From DASSKK01 sp035690495 (lineage in GTDB: Bacteria > Actinomycetota > Actinomycetes > Propionibacteriales > Nocardioidaceae), in assembly GCA_035690495.1 (NCBI GenBank), contig DASSKK010000028.1:55582-119581 (forward strand): DNA of 64,000 nt, read 5' to 3'. Below the pieces are notes generated by a model. It saw nothing but the letters and a program-made list of their open reading frames with translations. It was not told the DNA's origin and searched no databases. Below, piece after piece: positions 44,787 to 54,241 of this stretch (position 1 is the first letter of the stretch; each line of letters begins with the position of its first letter). Position numbers and translations under genes: made by a program.

Positions 44787-46600
44787 GCCGGGTGCTGCGA
44801 CGGCCGGCGCTGCCGAAGAGCCTCACCAGCATGTGGCTGGTCCTGTCGATGTCGTTCAAGGTGAGCCGTCGCCAGTCACTGGTCGCGATGCTGGAGACGG
44901 TCGCCAACGCCATGGAGGTGTTCCTGCCGCTGGTGCTCGCCTGGTTCGTGACCGCCGGCGTGCACGGCGACGAGACCGCGATGATCTGGGCGGGCGCCAC
45001 GTTCGCGGCGATGAACTGCGCCACGTTCGTCCTGGTCGTGATCGGCAACACGGCCCGCATCAACCAGCGTGAGCGGGTCGGATTCGTCTTCGACCTCGAG
45101 ATCGCCGCGATGACCTCGCAGATCCCGACGCTCGACCACCTCGAGTCGGCGCGCTACCTCGACGAGCTGCAGGCGCTCCGCGACCAGCAGAGCGCCCTCG
45201 GCGACGCCTTGAACACCTCGTTGAACACCCTGCGCTGGCTGGTGTACGCCGTGGGCACCATCGCGTTGGCGACCACGGCGGACTGGCGGCTGCTGCTGGT
45301 CGCGGTGGCCGGGCTGCCGAACGTGCTCACCACCACCTGGAGCGTCGGCTGGCAGGCCAGGGCCGAGAAGAAGTCCGCCGAGCCGGGTCGGCTGGTCACC
45401 CATCTCGTCGACGTGGGCACGACCAGCTCCGGTGCCGCCGAGCTGAGGGTCCTCGACCTGTCGAGCGCACTGCGCGGGCGGCTCCGGGCAGCAGTGGGGT
45501 CCTGGCGTGCTCCGTTCGCCGTGCTGGGGGCCAAGAACGGCCTGGCCGACGCGGTCAACGCGGTGATCTTCTACTCCACGGCGGCGGGCGTCCTCGCCTG
45601 GATGCTGCACGACCTCCAGCACGGTCCCCGAGGCGGCGTGACGATCGGCGCGTTCGTGCTTGCCCTCCTGCTTGTCGGTCGGCTGCAGACGATGGGCCAG
45701 CAGGTGCAGTGGGCGGTGCGCAACCTCGCGCGCACGGTGCGCACCACGAACCGGTACCGGTGGCTGCGCGACTACCACGCCGACGTACAGGCTGCCCACC
45801 AGGGCACCCTGGCTCCGCCCGCGAGACTGACGCACGGGCTGCGCGCCGAGGCGCTGACCTACCACTATCCCGACACCGACGCGGTGGCTCTCGACGGCGT
45901 GGACCTCGACCTGCCGGCCGGCGCCGTGGTCGCCCTCGTCGGAGAGAACGGCGCCGGCAAGTCGACCCTGGTCAAGCTGCTGACCGGCATGTACCGCCCC
46001 ACCTCGGGGCGTGTCCTGGTCGACGGCACCGACCTCGCGGAGCTCGACCTGGATGCCTGGCGGGTCAGGACCTCCGGCGCCTTCCAGGACTACGCCCGGC
46101 TCGAGTTCACCGCGCGCGACACCGTCGGGGTGGGCGACCTGCCGCACCGCGAGGACGACGTGCGGGTACGCCGTGCCCTCGACGACGCCGCCAGCTCGAC
46201 AGTGCTCACCGCCCTGCCCACCGGGTTGAGCACCCAGCTCGGCACCACCTGGCCCGACGGGGTCGACCTGTCCGGCGGACAGTGGCAGCGACTCGCGATC
46301 GCGCGGGGCATGATGCGCGAGGCTCCGCTGCTGCTGGTCCTCGACGAGCCGACCGCGGCCCTCGACGCGGCCACGGAGCATGCCCTGTTCGAGCGATACA
46401 CCGCAGCCGCCCGCGAGGCGTCCCGCCGCGGCGCGGTGACCCTGCTCGTCACGCACCGGTTCTCCACGGTGGCCTCCGCCGACGTGGTGGTGGTGCTCGA
46501 CCGTGGCCGGGTGGCCGAGGTGGGCACGCACGCCGAGCTGGTGGCGCGCCGCGGCCACTATGCCGAGCTGTACGACCTCCAGGCCCGCGGCTACCGCTAG
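44783..46600 (+). CDS. ABC exporter, fused permease and ATPase, second subunit
   Basis: 605 residues with the same layout: six membrane helices (VSRRQSLVAMLETVANAMEVFLPLVLAWFV, LLLVAVAGLPNVLTTTW) and ATPase motifs VALVGENGAGKSTLVKLLTG, DLSGGQWQRLAIARGMM, LLLVLDEPTAALDAA and a His switch LLVTHRFS. It surely forms a dimer with the upstream subunit. Both ATP sites keep the signature and the catalytic Glu, so both may be active. Confidence 0.92.
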   Translation: MSRVLRRPALPKSLTSMWLVLSMSFKVSRRQSLVAMLETVANAMEVFLPLVLAWFVTAGVHGDETAMIWAGATFAAMNCATFVLVVIGNTARINQRERVGFVFDLEIAAMTSQIPTLDHLESARYLDELQALRDQQSALGDALNTSLNTLRWLVYAVGTIALATTADWRLLLVAVAGLPNVLTTTWSVGWQARAEKKSAEPGRLVTHLVDVGTTSSGAAELRVLDLSSALRGRLRAAVGSWRAPFAVLGAKNGLADAVNAVIFYSTAAGVLAWMLHDLQHGPRGGVTIGAFVLALLLVGRLQTMGQQVQWAVRNLARTVRTTNRYRWLRDYHADVQAAHQGTLAPPARLTHGLRAEALTYHYPDTDAVALDGVDLDLPAGAVVALVGENGAGKSTLVKLLTGMYRPTSGRVLVDGTDLAELDLDAWRVRTSGAFQDYARLEFTARDTVGVGDLPHREDDVRVRRALDDAASSTVLTALPTGLSTQLGTTWPDGVDLSGGQWQRLAIARGMMREAPLLLVLDEPTAALDAATEHALFERYTAAAREASRRGAVTLLVTHRFSTVASADVVVVLDRGRVAEVGTHAELVARRGHYAELYDLQARGYR

Positions 46601-46616
46601 GAGCGACGAATCCGGA

Positions 46617-47555
46617 TCAACCCGCGGCTCGAGGGTGACTATCGAGCGGCTCGACGGGCCCGAGGCGGGGGTACTCGGCGGCGACCTCGGCGCCGAGCAG
46701 GAACACGTTGGCCGACAGGTAGACGAAGAAGATGAACGCCGCGGCCGCGCCGAGCGAGCCGTAGACGGCGTTGTAGTGCGCGAAGTGGTCGAGGTAGAAC
46801 GCGAACGCCTCCTTGAGCAGCTGGAACCCGACCGCCCCGACCAGGGCTCCGGGCCAGATCCGCAGCCACTGCGTCGGCACCGCGGGCACGACCGCGAAGA
46901 AGAAGCTGAACAGCGCAAACGCCAGCAGCAGCGGTACCAGGAAGCCGACCAGCCACCCGGCCGTCGTGGCCAGGGGGCCGAGCGGTCCGAGGGCGTGGGC
47001 CGCTCCCTCGCTGCCGGAGCGGGCCAGCCGGACCGCGACGGTCAGCCCGAAGGAGACGCCGAGCACCACCGCGGCGACACCGACGAGCAGCAGGTCGAAC
47101 AGCTTGCCGCGCACGAAGTTCCGCCGGGAGTGGGCGTCCCAGGCCGCCGAGAGGGCGCGGCGGGTGGCGGTCATCATGCCGCTGGCGGAGATCACCAGTC
47201 CGACCACTCCCGCGATGCCCAGGGCCGCGGACCCGCCCTGCATCTGGGTGACCAGTTGTTCCAGCGAGCGGGTGCCGTGCGGCGTCAGCGGGATGTACGT
47301 CGTGACGCCTGCCACCACGTTGTCGCGCACGGAGCGGTCGTCGACCACCAGGCCGAACAGCGAGACCAGCAGGATGATCAGCGGGAAGATCGAGAGCAGC
47401 ACGTGGTAGGAGATGGCAGCGGCCAGCTGCGGACACTCGTCGTCGACGAACTCCCGCGCCGACCGGACACTGAGCAGGTACCACCGCCGGGGCCGCGGCC
47501 GGAGCCGGTGCAGCAGGATCCGGTTCACCTCCCGCACCCGGCTCAGCGCGTCCAT
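46617..47555 (-). CDS. YihY/BrkB-family membrane protein
   Basis: 312 residues with six hydrophobic helices (QLAAAISYHVLLSIFPLIILLVSLFG, GIAGVVGLVISASGMMTAT, LLLVGVAAVVLGVSFGL, LVGFLVPLLLAFALFSFFF). The AAAISYH..L.S.FP pattern and AFAFYLDHFAHYNAVYGSLGA are the YihY/RNase BN-like fold. The family has been linked to serum resistance in Bordetella and is of unknown function here. It converges on the ABC exporter with a 16-base gap. Confidence 0.9.
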   Translation of the reverse strand: MDALSRVREVNRILLHRLRPRPRRWYLLSVRSAREFVDDECPQLAAAISYHVLLSIFPLIILLVSLFGLVVDDRSVRDNVVAGVTTYIPLTPHGTRSLEQLVTQMQGGSAALGIAGVVGLVISASGMMTATRRALSAAWDAHSRRNFVRGKLFDLLLVGVAAVVLGVSFGLTVAVRLARSGSEGAAHALGPLGPLATTAGWLVGFLVPLLLAFALFSFFFAVVPAVPTQWLRIWPGALVGAVGFQLLKEAFAFYLDHFAHYNAVYGSLGAAAAFIFFVYLSANVFLLGAEVAAEYPRLGPVEPLDSHPRAAG

Positions 47556-47579
47556 GTCCCCATCGTCGCAGCAGACCTC

Positions 47580-49370
47580 CTACAGCCGCAGATCGTCGAT
47601 GGCCTCACGCACGACCCGGGCCGCGAGCTTGAGCGTCGCGCGGTCGTAGGTCTGCAAGCCGTTCAGCTCGTCCTCGACGTCGGTGAGCTGGGTGTAGCAG
47701 GTGGCGGCGAGGCCGCGTGCCACGGTCAGGACGAGGTGCTCGTGCAGCGCGGCGAACGCCTCCGCGAGCGCCTCCGCGTCCTCGAAGCGCCGGTACCCGA
47801 ACTCGACGTCTCCCCAGGCGTGGCCGGGAACCCTCAGGTCGTAGCCGCCGTACTCGCTCAACGCCAGCACCCGCCCGTCCCGGCTGCGGCGTCGCGGCAC
47901 CCGGAACCGGCGCAGGTAGCAGTGCAGGCTCCGCACGTCGCCGCCGCCCTGGTCGTGCCAGCCGCTGGCGTGGTCGACGGGCCGGCTGGCGTCGAGCCCG
48001 GACACCAGGGCGGCGACCCGGTTCGCGTCGAACTGGCCCCACCCCTCGTTGAACGGCACCCACACGGCGACGCTCACCGCGTTGTGCAGGTGCTCGACGG
48101 TGCGGCGTACCTCGTCCTCGAACTGCGCCCGGAACACCGGGTCGCTGCGGCCGAGCACCGACCGCGGCCGGTCCCGCAGTCGGATGGGCAGCACGCCCGG
48201 CCACTTCACGGCGGCCGTGCGATGCCGCTCGCCGCCGTTGACGAAGTCCTGCCAGACCAGGAGGCCCAGCCGATCGCAGTGGTGGTACCACCGCAGCGGC
48301 TCGATCTTGAGGTGTTTGCGCACCATGGTGAACCCGAGCCGCTTCACGGTCTCGATGTCGTGCACCATCGCCTCGTCCGACGGTGGCGTGAGCAGGCCGT
48401 CGGGCCAGTACCCCTGGTCGAGCACCCCGCGTTGGAAGTACGCCGTGCCGTTCAGCAACAGCCGTGGCGTGCCGGCCGCGTCCGGTCCGACCCCGAACGA
48501 GCGCAGCCCGAAGTAGGAGGTGACCCGGTCCTCTCCGAGCCTGACGTCGACGTCGTAGAGGAACGGGTCCTCCGGGGTCCACGGCCGCAGCTGCGAGAGC
48601 GGGATCCGGACCCGCGTGCCGGCCGGCGCCTCGGCCTCGCCGACCGGCGACCCGCCGGCCAGAACGCGCACCCGGGCCGGCCCGTCGGTGTCGCTCGGGC
48701 CCGAAGCGGCGCCGACGTGCACGACCACGTCGAGAGCACCCTCCTCCAGAGCCGGCACCAAGGTGAGCCGTGCGACGTACCGTGCGGGGACGGACTCGAC
48801 CCACACCGTCTGCCAGATGCCGGACTGTGCGGTGTACCAGATGCCGCCGCGGACCAGTCGCTGCTTGCCGCTGGCCGGACCGCGGTTGTCCGACACGTCG
48901 CGTACCCGCACCACCAGGTCGGCTTCGACGCCTGCCGAGGCGTCGGCCCCTCCACGCCAGGCGGCCCACGCGTCGGTGATGTCGCAGGTGAACGGCAGGT
49001 AGCCGCCGGTGTGCGCGCCCACCTCGACCCCGCCGAGCCACACCGTGCAGGACTGGTCGACTGCGCCGAAGTGCAGCAGCAGCCGGCCGCCCGGCAGAGC
49101 GAGACCATCCGGCAGCTGCAGCAGGCGCCGGTACCACAGGGCCTGGTCCGGCTGCAGCTGGCGGTCGACCCCGGACAGCGGTGCCTCCGGCGAGAACGGC
49201 ACCAGGATGCGGCCGTCGTACGTCGCGGGCGGCCCGGTCCCCGACGCAGGCGTGATCGCGTAGTCCCACCAGCCGTTCAGGTTCAGGTACGACGCGCGCA
49301 CCAGCTGCGGACGGGGGTACTCGGCGAGCACCCGTTCCGGGTCGAGGTCGCGGCCCCACCGGGTCAGCAC
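47580..49370 (-). CDS. Glycoside hydrolase family 2 protein (beta-galactosidase/glucuronidase type)
   Basis: 596 residues, cytoplasmic (no signal). Order: sugar-binding beta domain (LVRASYLNLNGWWDYAI, VWLGGVEVGAHTGGYLPF), immunoglobulin-like domain (RVTSYFGLRSFGVG) and TIM barrel (FTMVRKHLKIEPLRWYHHCDRLGLLVWQD). The likely acid/base Glu lies in VPFNEGWGQFD and the nucleophile Glu in LALSEYGGYDL. GTG 49370 overlaps the end of the MFS gene by a few bases, so they form one transcript and the MFS may import the substrate. Confidence 0.88.
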   Translation of the reverse strand: MLTRWGRDLDPERVLAEYPRPQLVRASYLNLNGWWDYAITPASGTGPPATYDGRILVPFSPEAPLSGVDRQLQPDQALWYRRLLQLPDGLALPGGRLLLHFGAVDQSCTVWLGGVEVGAHTGGYLPFTCDITDAWAAWRGGADASAGVEADLVVRVRDVSDNRGPASGKQRLVRGGIWYTAQSGIWQTVWVESVPARYVARLTLVPALEEGALDVVVHVGAASGPSDTDGPARVRVLAGGSPVGEAEAPAGTRVRIPLSQLRPWTPEDPFLYDVDVRLGEDRVTSYFGLRSFGVGPDAAGTPRLLLNGTAYFQRGVLDQGYWPDGLLTPPSDEAMVHDIETVKRLGFTMVRKHLKIEPLRWYHHCDRLGLLVWQDFVNGGERHRTAAVKWPGVLPIRLRDRPRSVLGRSDPVFRAQFEDEVRRTVEHLHNAVSVAVWVPFNEGWGQFDANRVAALVSGLDASRPVDHASGWHDQGGGDVRSLHCYLRRFRVPRRRSRDGRVLALSEYGGYDLRVPGHAWGDVEFGYRRFEDAEALAEAFAALHEHLVLTVARGLAATCYTQLTDVEDELNGLQTYDRATLKLAARVVREAIDDLRL

Positions 49371-50622
49371 GGTCCGGAGGCTACCGGCAACGGCGCCGGC
49401 TCGATGTCGGAGAGGTCGCGCACCCGCAGCACCGGCGATCCGATCAGCCACAGCACCGACAACGCCCCGCCGATCGCGGAGACCAGCAGCGACTCGCGGA
49501 CGCCGATCCAGCCGCCGAGCGCGCCCCCGAGCACCGCACCGAGCGGACGGCAGCCGTAGTTCAACGTGCTGAACGCGCCGGCGACCCTGCTGCGGATGCT
49601 GTCGGGAGTGGCTGCTGCCATCAGCGAGTTCAGCGGTACGTCGAGGCACATCACCCCGAAGCCGCCGACGAGCTCGGCCAGGCCCAGCACGGCGATCCGC
49701 AGCCAGACCGGCCCGTCCGCGAACGCCGCGATGGCGATCGCCCCGGGGAACACGACCGCACCGAATGTGCTCAGCGGGCCGAGTCCCACCCGGCCGGACA
49801 GCTTGGGCGCGGTCACCGCACCGACCAGGCCACCGGCTGCGCCGACACCGAAGGCGAGCCCGATCTGGCCCGCGGACAGGCCGAGCTCCCGGCTGGCGAA
49901 CAGCACCAGCAGCGCCTGCCCCACGAAGTTGAAGAAGTTGACCGTGATCACCTCGCACAGGATCGTGCGAGGAGCCGGTCGCGGAACAGGAACACCATCC
50001 CGTCTCGGGCGCGGCGCAGCAGCGAACCCTCGCTGCGGTCGGGCTCGACGTCCGCGACTCGCACCCGCGAGATCTGCAGCGCGGAGAATGCGAACGAGAC
50101 CGCGTCGACGGCGACGGCCAAAGGCGCGGTCAGGATCTGGATGAGCGCGCCGCCGACCGCGGGCCCGGCGATGAAGGAGACCGCGCGCGTCGAGGACAGC
50201 TTGCTGTTCGCCTCGACGTACTGCTCCTTGGTCACAAGCCGGACGAAGAACGACAGGTACGACGTGTCGAACACGACCTTGGCCGCCCCGGTGAGCAGCG
50301 CGACGCCGTACAACTGACCGATGCCGAGCACACCGCCCCAGGCCGCCAGCGGCAGCGACACCAGGACCACGAGACGGAACAGGTCGGCGGCGATCATCAG
50401 CCGCCGCTTGCGACGCTGCTGGTCGACCCAGGCGCCGATGAAGATCGAGGGGATGTACGGCAGCCAGACCACCGCGGTCAGCAGCCCCACCTGCTGGGGA
50501 GACGCGTGGAGCGTGGTGACCGCGATGAGGGGGATGGCGAGCTCGGTGACCCGGTCGCCGAGCTCCGAGACGCCCTGGGCCGACCAGAACCGCCGGAAGT
50601 CGCGATGCCGCCACAGGCTCAC
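49364..50622 (-). pseudogene. MFS transporter gene, frameshifted
   Basis: Starts at GTG 50622 (GTGA overlap with the upstream regulator) and reads VSLWRHRDFRRFWSAQGVSELG, SIFIGAWVDQQRRKRRLMIA, VVFDTSYLSFFVRLVT and FLFRDRLLA; the frame then shifts and the homology continues as TILCEVITVNFFNFVGQALL to the C-terminus at 49364. One base is missing near 49972. The corrected protein is about 419 residues with 12 helices, an MFS exporter/uptake type. Length 1259 (not divisible by three) agrees with a single deletion. Confidence 0.82.
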
Positions 50623-51080
50623 GACTCGTCGCCCGGATCGGGGAGCAGGAAGCGCACGATCCGCACCGGACGCGTACCGCGGGGCGGCTCCTCCCGGGAG
50701 GTGTAGGCCGCCAGGAGTGCGTTGATGTCGCGCTCCATTCGGCGCAGCTCGCCGACGGTGAGGTGCACCTCGGTGTTGCCGGAGGCGACCGCCTTGCGCC
50801 GGCGGTCGTCGAGGCGTGGCTCGGACTCGACCTCCCACCGCTGCACGTCGCCGATCGCCTGCGCGTGCATGTGGCGGGTCAGCTGGCGCGCCGCCGCTTT
50901 GCCTTCCGCGGTGTCGGGCAGCGAGACGCTGATGCCGGTCGACGCCGCCTTCCACCACCGGCGTCGGGCGTCACCGTCGGGACTGTCCGCATCCTCGACC
51001 AGACCGAACTGCGCGAGATGGCGCAGGTGCCAACTGGCGACCGACGGGGAGGCGCCGACGGAAATGTCCCTGGCAACCAT
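50619..51080 (-). CDS. ArsR-like regulator lacking its N-terminal helices
   Basis: 153 codons from ATG 51080. The recognisable part starts in the middle of the winged helix (MVARDISVGASPSVASWHLRHLAQFGLVED), followed by the wing and a helical C-terminus (AEGKAAARQLTRHMHAQAIGD). The first 35-40 residues normal for ArsR proteins are missing; upstream in the same frame lies repeat DNA (GTCGAGCC units, 51089-51140) with no homology. The gene is probably beheaded by repeat insertion. It overlaps the MFS start. Confidence 0.7.
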   Translation of the reverse strand: MVARDISVGASPSVASWHLRHLAQFGLVEDADSPDGDARRRWWKAASTGISVSLPDTAEGKAAARQLTRHMHAQAIGDVQRWEVESEPRLDDRRRKAVASGNTEVHLTVGELRRMERDINALLAAYTSREEPPRGTRPVRIVRFLLPDPGDES

Positions 51081-51238
51081 TGCGCCCCGGTCGAGCCCGT
51101 CGAGCCCGTCGAGACCCGCCGGCCGGGCCCGTCGAGACCACGCCCCGCGTTCGCTCTGCGCACGAGCGTGCGCATGAGGTAACCTGCGTCACATTCGGGG
51201 GAGAGCCCGGGGGGCCGCACGACGGGAGTGGAGGAACG

Positions 51239-52681
51239 ATGACATCCACCGGAGCGTCGACGACCGCGGAGGGTCGCCGGATCGTCGCCCGGCTCGAGAG
51301 GCTCGAGGTCTGGTCGCTGTCCTACTCGTTCATCGCAATCATCGGACTGGGCTTCCTGTTCACGTTCTACGACATCTTCGACATCAACGTGTCGTTCATC
51401 CAGACCTGCGTCGAGCTCAAGGCGGGCTGCACGCCCGAGAACGCACTGAGCTCGCTTCCGCTGCCCGTGGTGCTCAACCTGGCCGGGTACGTCGTCGGCA
51501 CCCTGGTGCTCTCCCCGGTCGCGGACCGGATCGGCCGGCGCAACATGCTGCTGATCACGATGCTGATCACCGGCATCGGCTCGTTGTACAACGCGTTCGC
51601 GCCGGACTACACGAACTTCGTGATCGCCCGGATCATCACCGGTATCGGGATCGGCGCCGACCTGGCGATCGTGAACACCTACATCAACGAGGTCGCGCCG
51701 CGGCGGGCCCGCGGCAAGTTCACCACGCTGATCTTCATCAACTCGGCGCTCGGGGCGCTGGTCGGCATCTGGCTCGGGCTGATACTCACCACCCCTGCGA
51801 CCGCGTGGCCGCTCGGCCTTCCGTTCGCGGTGGCGGGACCGGGCTTCGAGTCCGGCTGGCGGTGGATGTACGGCATCGGTGCCCTTCTCGCGCTGGTCGC
51901 GGTCGCGCTCCGCCTCGAGCTGCCGGAGTCACCGCGCTGGCTGATCGGGCAGGGCAGGCACGCCGACGCGGACAAGATCGTCTCCGACATGGAGCGCCGC
52001 GCGTCCGCCCACGGGCCGCTCGCGGAACCGACGTACGACGACGCCGCGGAGCAGATCGTGCCTCCCTCGCGGGTGCCCTACCGCGACCTGTTCGGAAACC
52101 CGCTCTACGTGCGCCGCATCCTGCTGCTGTTCGCGCTCTGGTTCGTCGGCTACATCACCGTCTACTCCTATGCATCGGGGTTCACCTCGGTGCTGAGCGC
52201 GTTGAAGTACCCTCCGCCCGAAGCCGGTGTGATCGCCGCGGTCGGCACGTTCGGGTTCGTCGGCGAGGCGGTGCTGATGACGTTCCTGGTGGAGAAGCTC
52301 GAGCGCCGCTACTGGCTGCCGATCGCGGCAGTCGTCACGCTCGTCGGCGCCGTCCTCGTCGCGGTCGCCGGCACCACCATCGGCATCGCGTTCCTCGGCG
52401 CGATCCTGATCTTCGCCGGGTTCAACCTGTGGGTCTCGCCGACGTACGCGCTGTCCGCCGAGAGCTTCCCGACCCGGGCGCGCACCACGGGGTTCGCCCT
52501 GGTGGACGGGGTCGGCCACATCGGCGGCGGCATCGGCGTGCTCGTCATCGCGCCGTTCCTTCCGCACATGTCCACGCTCGGCGCGCTGGTGATGATCTCG
52601 ATGTTCCTGGTCGTCGCGGCGATCCTGGCCCAGTTCACCACGCACACGCGCAACCGCCCCCTCGACCAGCTCTCCCCCTAG
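51239..52681 (+). CDS. MFS transporter, sugar porter/metabolite:H+ symporter type
   Basis: 480 residues, 12 helices. Motif A-like LSPVADRIGRRNMLLI between helices 2 and 3, GIGADLAIVNTYINEVAPRRARGKF (motif with the conserved E and R), PESPRWLIGQGRHADADKIV before the central loop and SAESFPTRARTTGFAL after helix 10 are those of sugar/metabolite porters (MFS_1, sugar_tr). Substrate unknown. ATG 51239 follows GGAGGAACG. A 13-bp hairpin follows the stop. Confidence 0.9.
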   Translation: MTSTGASTTAEGRRIVARLERLEVWSLSYSFIAIIGLGFLFTFYDIFDINVSFIQTCVELKAGCTPENALSSLPLPVVLNLAGYVVGTLVLSPVADRIGRRNMLLITMLITGIGSLYNAFAPDYTNFVIARIITGIGIGADLAIVNTYINEVAPRRARGKFTTLIFINSALGALVGIWLGLILTTPATAWPLGLPFAVAGPGFESGWRWMYGIGALLALVAVALRLELPESPRWLIGQGRHADADKIVSDMERRASAHGPLAEPTYDDAAEQIVPPSRVPYRDLFGNPLYVRRILLLFALWFVGYITVYSYASGFTSVLSALKYPPPEAGVIAAVGTFGFVGEAVLMTFLVEKLERRYWLPIAAVVTLVGAVLVAVAGTTIGIAFLGAILIFAGFNLWVSPTYALSAESFPTRARTTGFALVDGVGHIGGGIGVLVIAPFLPHMSTLGALVMISMFLVVAAILAQFTTHTRNRPLDQLSP

Positions 52682-52697
52682 GCGGTTCGGATCTGCC

Positions 52698-52746
52698 CGA
52701 CATAGGAGATCTCCAGTCGAATAGCGACTGGGAATCTCCTATGTCG
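52698..52746. terminator. Long two-stage hairpin after the MFS gene
   Basis: Perfect outer arms CGACATAGGAGAT (52698-52710) and ATCTCCTATGTCG (52734-52746) and an inner stem CCAGTCG/CGACTGG (52713-52719, 52725-52731). It lies between convergent MFS and msrA genes and would terminate both. Confidence 0.75.
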
Positions 52747-52768
52747 AAGCAGGGACTCGAACGGGCAC

Positions 52769-53416
52769 TCAGGCGGTGGCGGGGAAGGGGATGCCGGTGT
52801 TGGCGTGGCACCGGTAGCCGTTCGGGTTCTTCGCGAGGTACTGCTGGTGGTGGTCCTCGGCGTAGTAGTACGGCGGCGCGGGGGCGATCTCGGTGGTGAT
52901 CGGGCCGAGGCCGCGCTCGCTCAACGCCTGGGCGTACGCCGTCCTCAGCTGGTCGGCCTCCTCGACCTGCGCGTCCGTGGTGGTGTAGATCGCGGAGCGG
53001 TACTGGGTGCCGACGTCGTTGCCCTGCTTCATGCCCTGGGTCGGGTCGTGCACCTCGAAGAAGGCCTTGACCAGGTCGGCGTAGGTGACCTTCGCCGGGT
53101 CGTAGACGACGCGCACGGACTCGGTGTGCCCGGTGCGTCCGGAGCAGACCTCGTCGTACGACGGATTCGGCGTCGACCCGCCGGAGTATCCGACCGAGGT
53201 CGACCAGACCCCGGGGGTCTTCCAGAAGATCTCCTCTGCGCCCCAGAAGCAGCCGAGGCCGAACACGGCGACCTCCAGCCCCTCCGGTACCTCGTCGGTG
53301 ACCACCGGAGCGTCGAGCACCGCGTGCCGGTCGGCGATCTCGAACCACCGCTCCTCGTGGCCGGGCAGGGCGTTGTCGGGGTCCGGCATCTCGGTCTTGT
53401 GGCGGCTGAACAGCAC
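52769..53416 (-). CDS. msrA: Peptide-methionine (S)-S-oxide reductase MsrA
   Basis: 215 residues. Repairs oxidised methionine in proteins with thioredoxin as donor. The catalytic GLGCFWGAEE motif (Cys near 56) is present, followed by TSVGYSGG, DPAKVTYADLVKAFFEVHDPTQ and the C-terminal YCHANTG-like GYRCHANTGIPF with a resolving-type Cys. GTG 53416 follows AGGAG by seven bases; a longer frame reaches 53575 but overlaps the toxin gene. Confidence 0.95.
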   Translation of the reverse strand: MLFSRHKTEMPDPDNALPGHEERWFEIADRHAVLDAPVVTDEVPEGLEVAVFGLGCFWGAEEIFWKTPGVWSTSVGYSGGSTPNPSYDEVCSGRTGHTESVRVVYDPAKVTYADLVKAFFEVHDPTQGMKQGNDVGTQYRSAIYTTTDAQVEEADQLRTAYAQALSERGLGPITTEIAPAPPYYYAEDHHQQYLAKNPNGYRCHANTGIPFPATA

Positions 53417-53489
53417 TGGCTCACTCCTGACCTCGCGGGTTGACTTCTCCCCTGGCCCAACAGCAACCGCGGGCAGGTCATTCCGCCGC

Positions 53490-53930
53490 TCAGACCGGGA
53501 TGACCTCCACATGCCGGCGGTCCTCGGGTGCCAGGGCGTCGCGGATTCGCTGGTCGAACGTGGCGAAGACCGCATTGCTGCTCGCCGCGAGATTGACCAG
53601 GTGGAAGTCGGTCACCTGCTGATGGCCGACGATCCGCGAGGTGTCGATCATCGGTTGTCGCAGCGACGTGGGATCGGCCAGGAAGGCACGACCGGGACGG
53701 GTGTCCAGGGAGTTCAGCAGTGCGAGGACCACCTCGATGCTGTGTCGCTCACCTGCGACGGCAGGGTTGGCCATCAGCCGCAGGAAGCTTGCCTCGGTCA
53801 GCGGACACGTTGCCCAGCGCGCGTCGTCAGGCAGTGACTCCAGCCATCGGAAGGCGGCGCTTTGGTGAAGATGCGTCTGCTTGGTCAGCGCGACCAGGAC
53901 GTTGACGTCCAGCAGCCGGACCGGGCTCAC
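53490..53930 (-). CDS. VapC-type PIN-domain toxin
   Basis: 146 residues. MSPVRLLDVNVLVALTKQTHLHQSA carries the first Asp (LDVNVL), ATCPLTEASFLRLM the Glu, and VTDFHLVNLAASSNAVFATFDQRI the late acidic residues. Expected to be an RNase held by the overlapping antitoxin. It lies 74 bases from msrA. Confidence 0.88.
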   Translation of the reverse strand: MSPVRLLDVNVLVALTKQTHLHQSAAFRWLESLPDDARWATCPLTEASFLRLMANPAVAGERHSIEVVLALLNSLDTRPGRAFLADPTSLRQPMIDTSRIVGHQQVTDFHLVNLAASSNAVFATFDQRIRDALAPEDRRHVEVIPV

Positions 53931-54154
53931 TCGTCGTCCCGAAACCGGGCAACCATCTCGTCGGTGATCACCCAGCCGGGCGGCGAGGGGAGCTGGGGGA
54001 ACCCGTGGCGGCGGGTCAGGTCGCGCGTCTCCGGCGGTGCCAACCCGGCGAGCGCGAGGTCCGAGACCGCGCGACCCAGCGAGATCCGCTCGTGGCGCGC
54101 CTTGCTGCGCGCCGCGGCGAGCACCCGCTCGTCGAGGTTCAGCGTGGTGCGCAT
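53927..54154 (-). CDS. VapB-type ribbon-helix-helix antitoxin
   Basis: 75 residues from the second in-frame Met: MRTTLNLDERVLAAARSKARHE is a ribbon-helix-helix start, similar in first residues to the antitoxin at 4425. The C-terminus (WVITDEMVARFRDDE) should bind the toxin. I prefer ATG 54154 over GTG 54157 because TATGAT (minus strand, 54166-54161) is exactly six bases before it, giving a leaderless message. Confidence 0.85.
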   Translation of the reverse strand: MRTTLNLDERVLAAARSKARHERISLGRAVSDLALAGLAPPETRDLTRRHGFPQLPSPPGWVITDEMVARFRDDE

Positions 54155-54160
54155 CACCGC

Positions 54161-54178
54161 ATCATAGCATCACTAGTC
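54161..54178 (-). promoter_or_regulatory. Leaderless VapBC promoter shared in sequence with the locus at 4425
   Basis: On the minus strand GTGATGCTATGATGC surrounds the -10 TATGAT (54166-54161). The same 15 bases surround the -10 of the first VapBC pair (4406-4421), and similarity extends through the start codon. One operator family may serve both. Confidence 0.65.
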
Positions 54179-54241
54179 GAACGCCAGCACTGCCGATATC
54201 GGTGGGAGAGGAGGTGGAAGCGCCCGGATAGGCTCGCCGCC

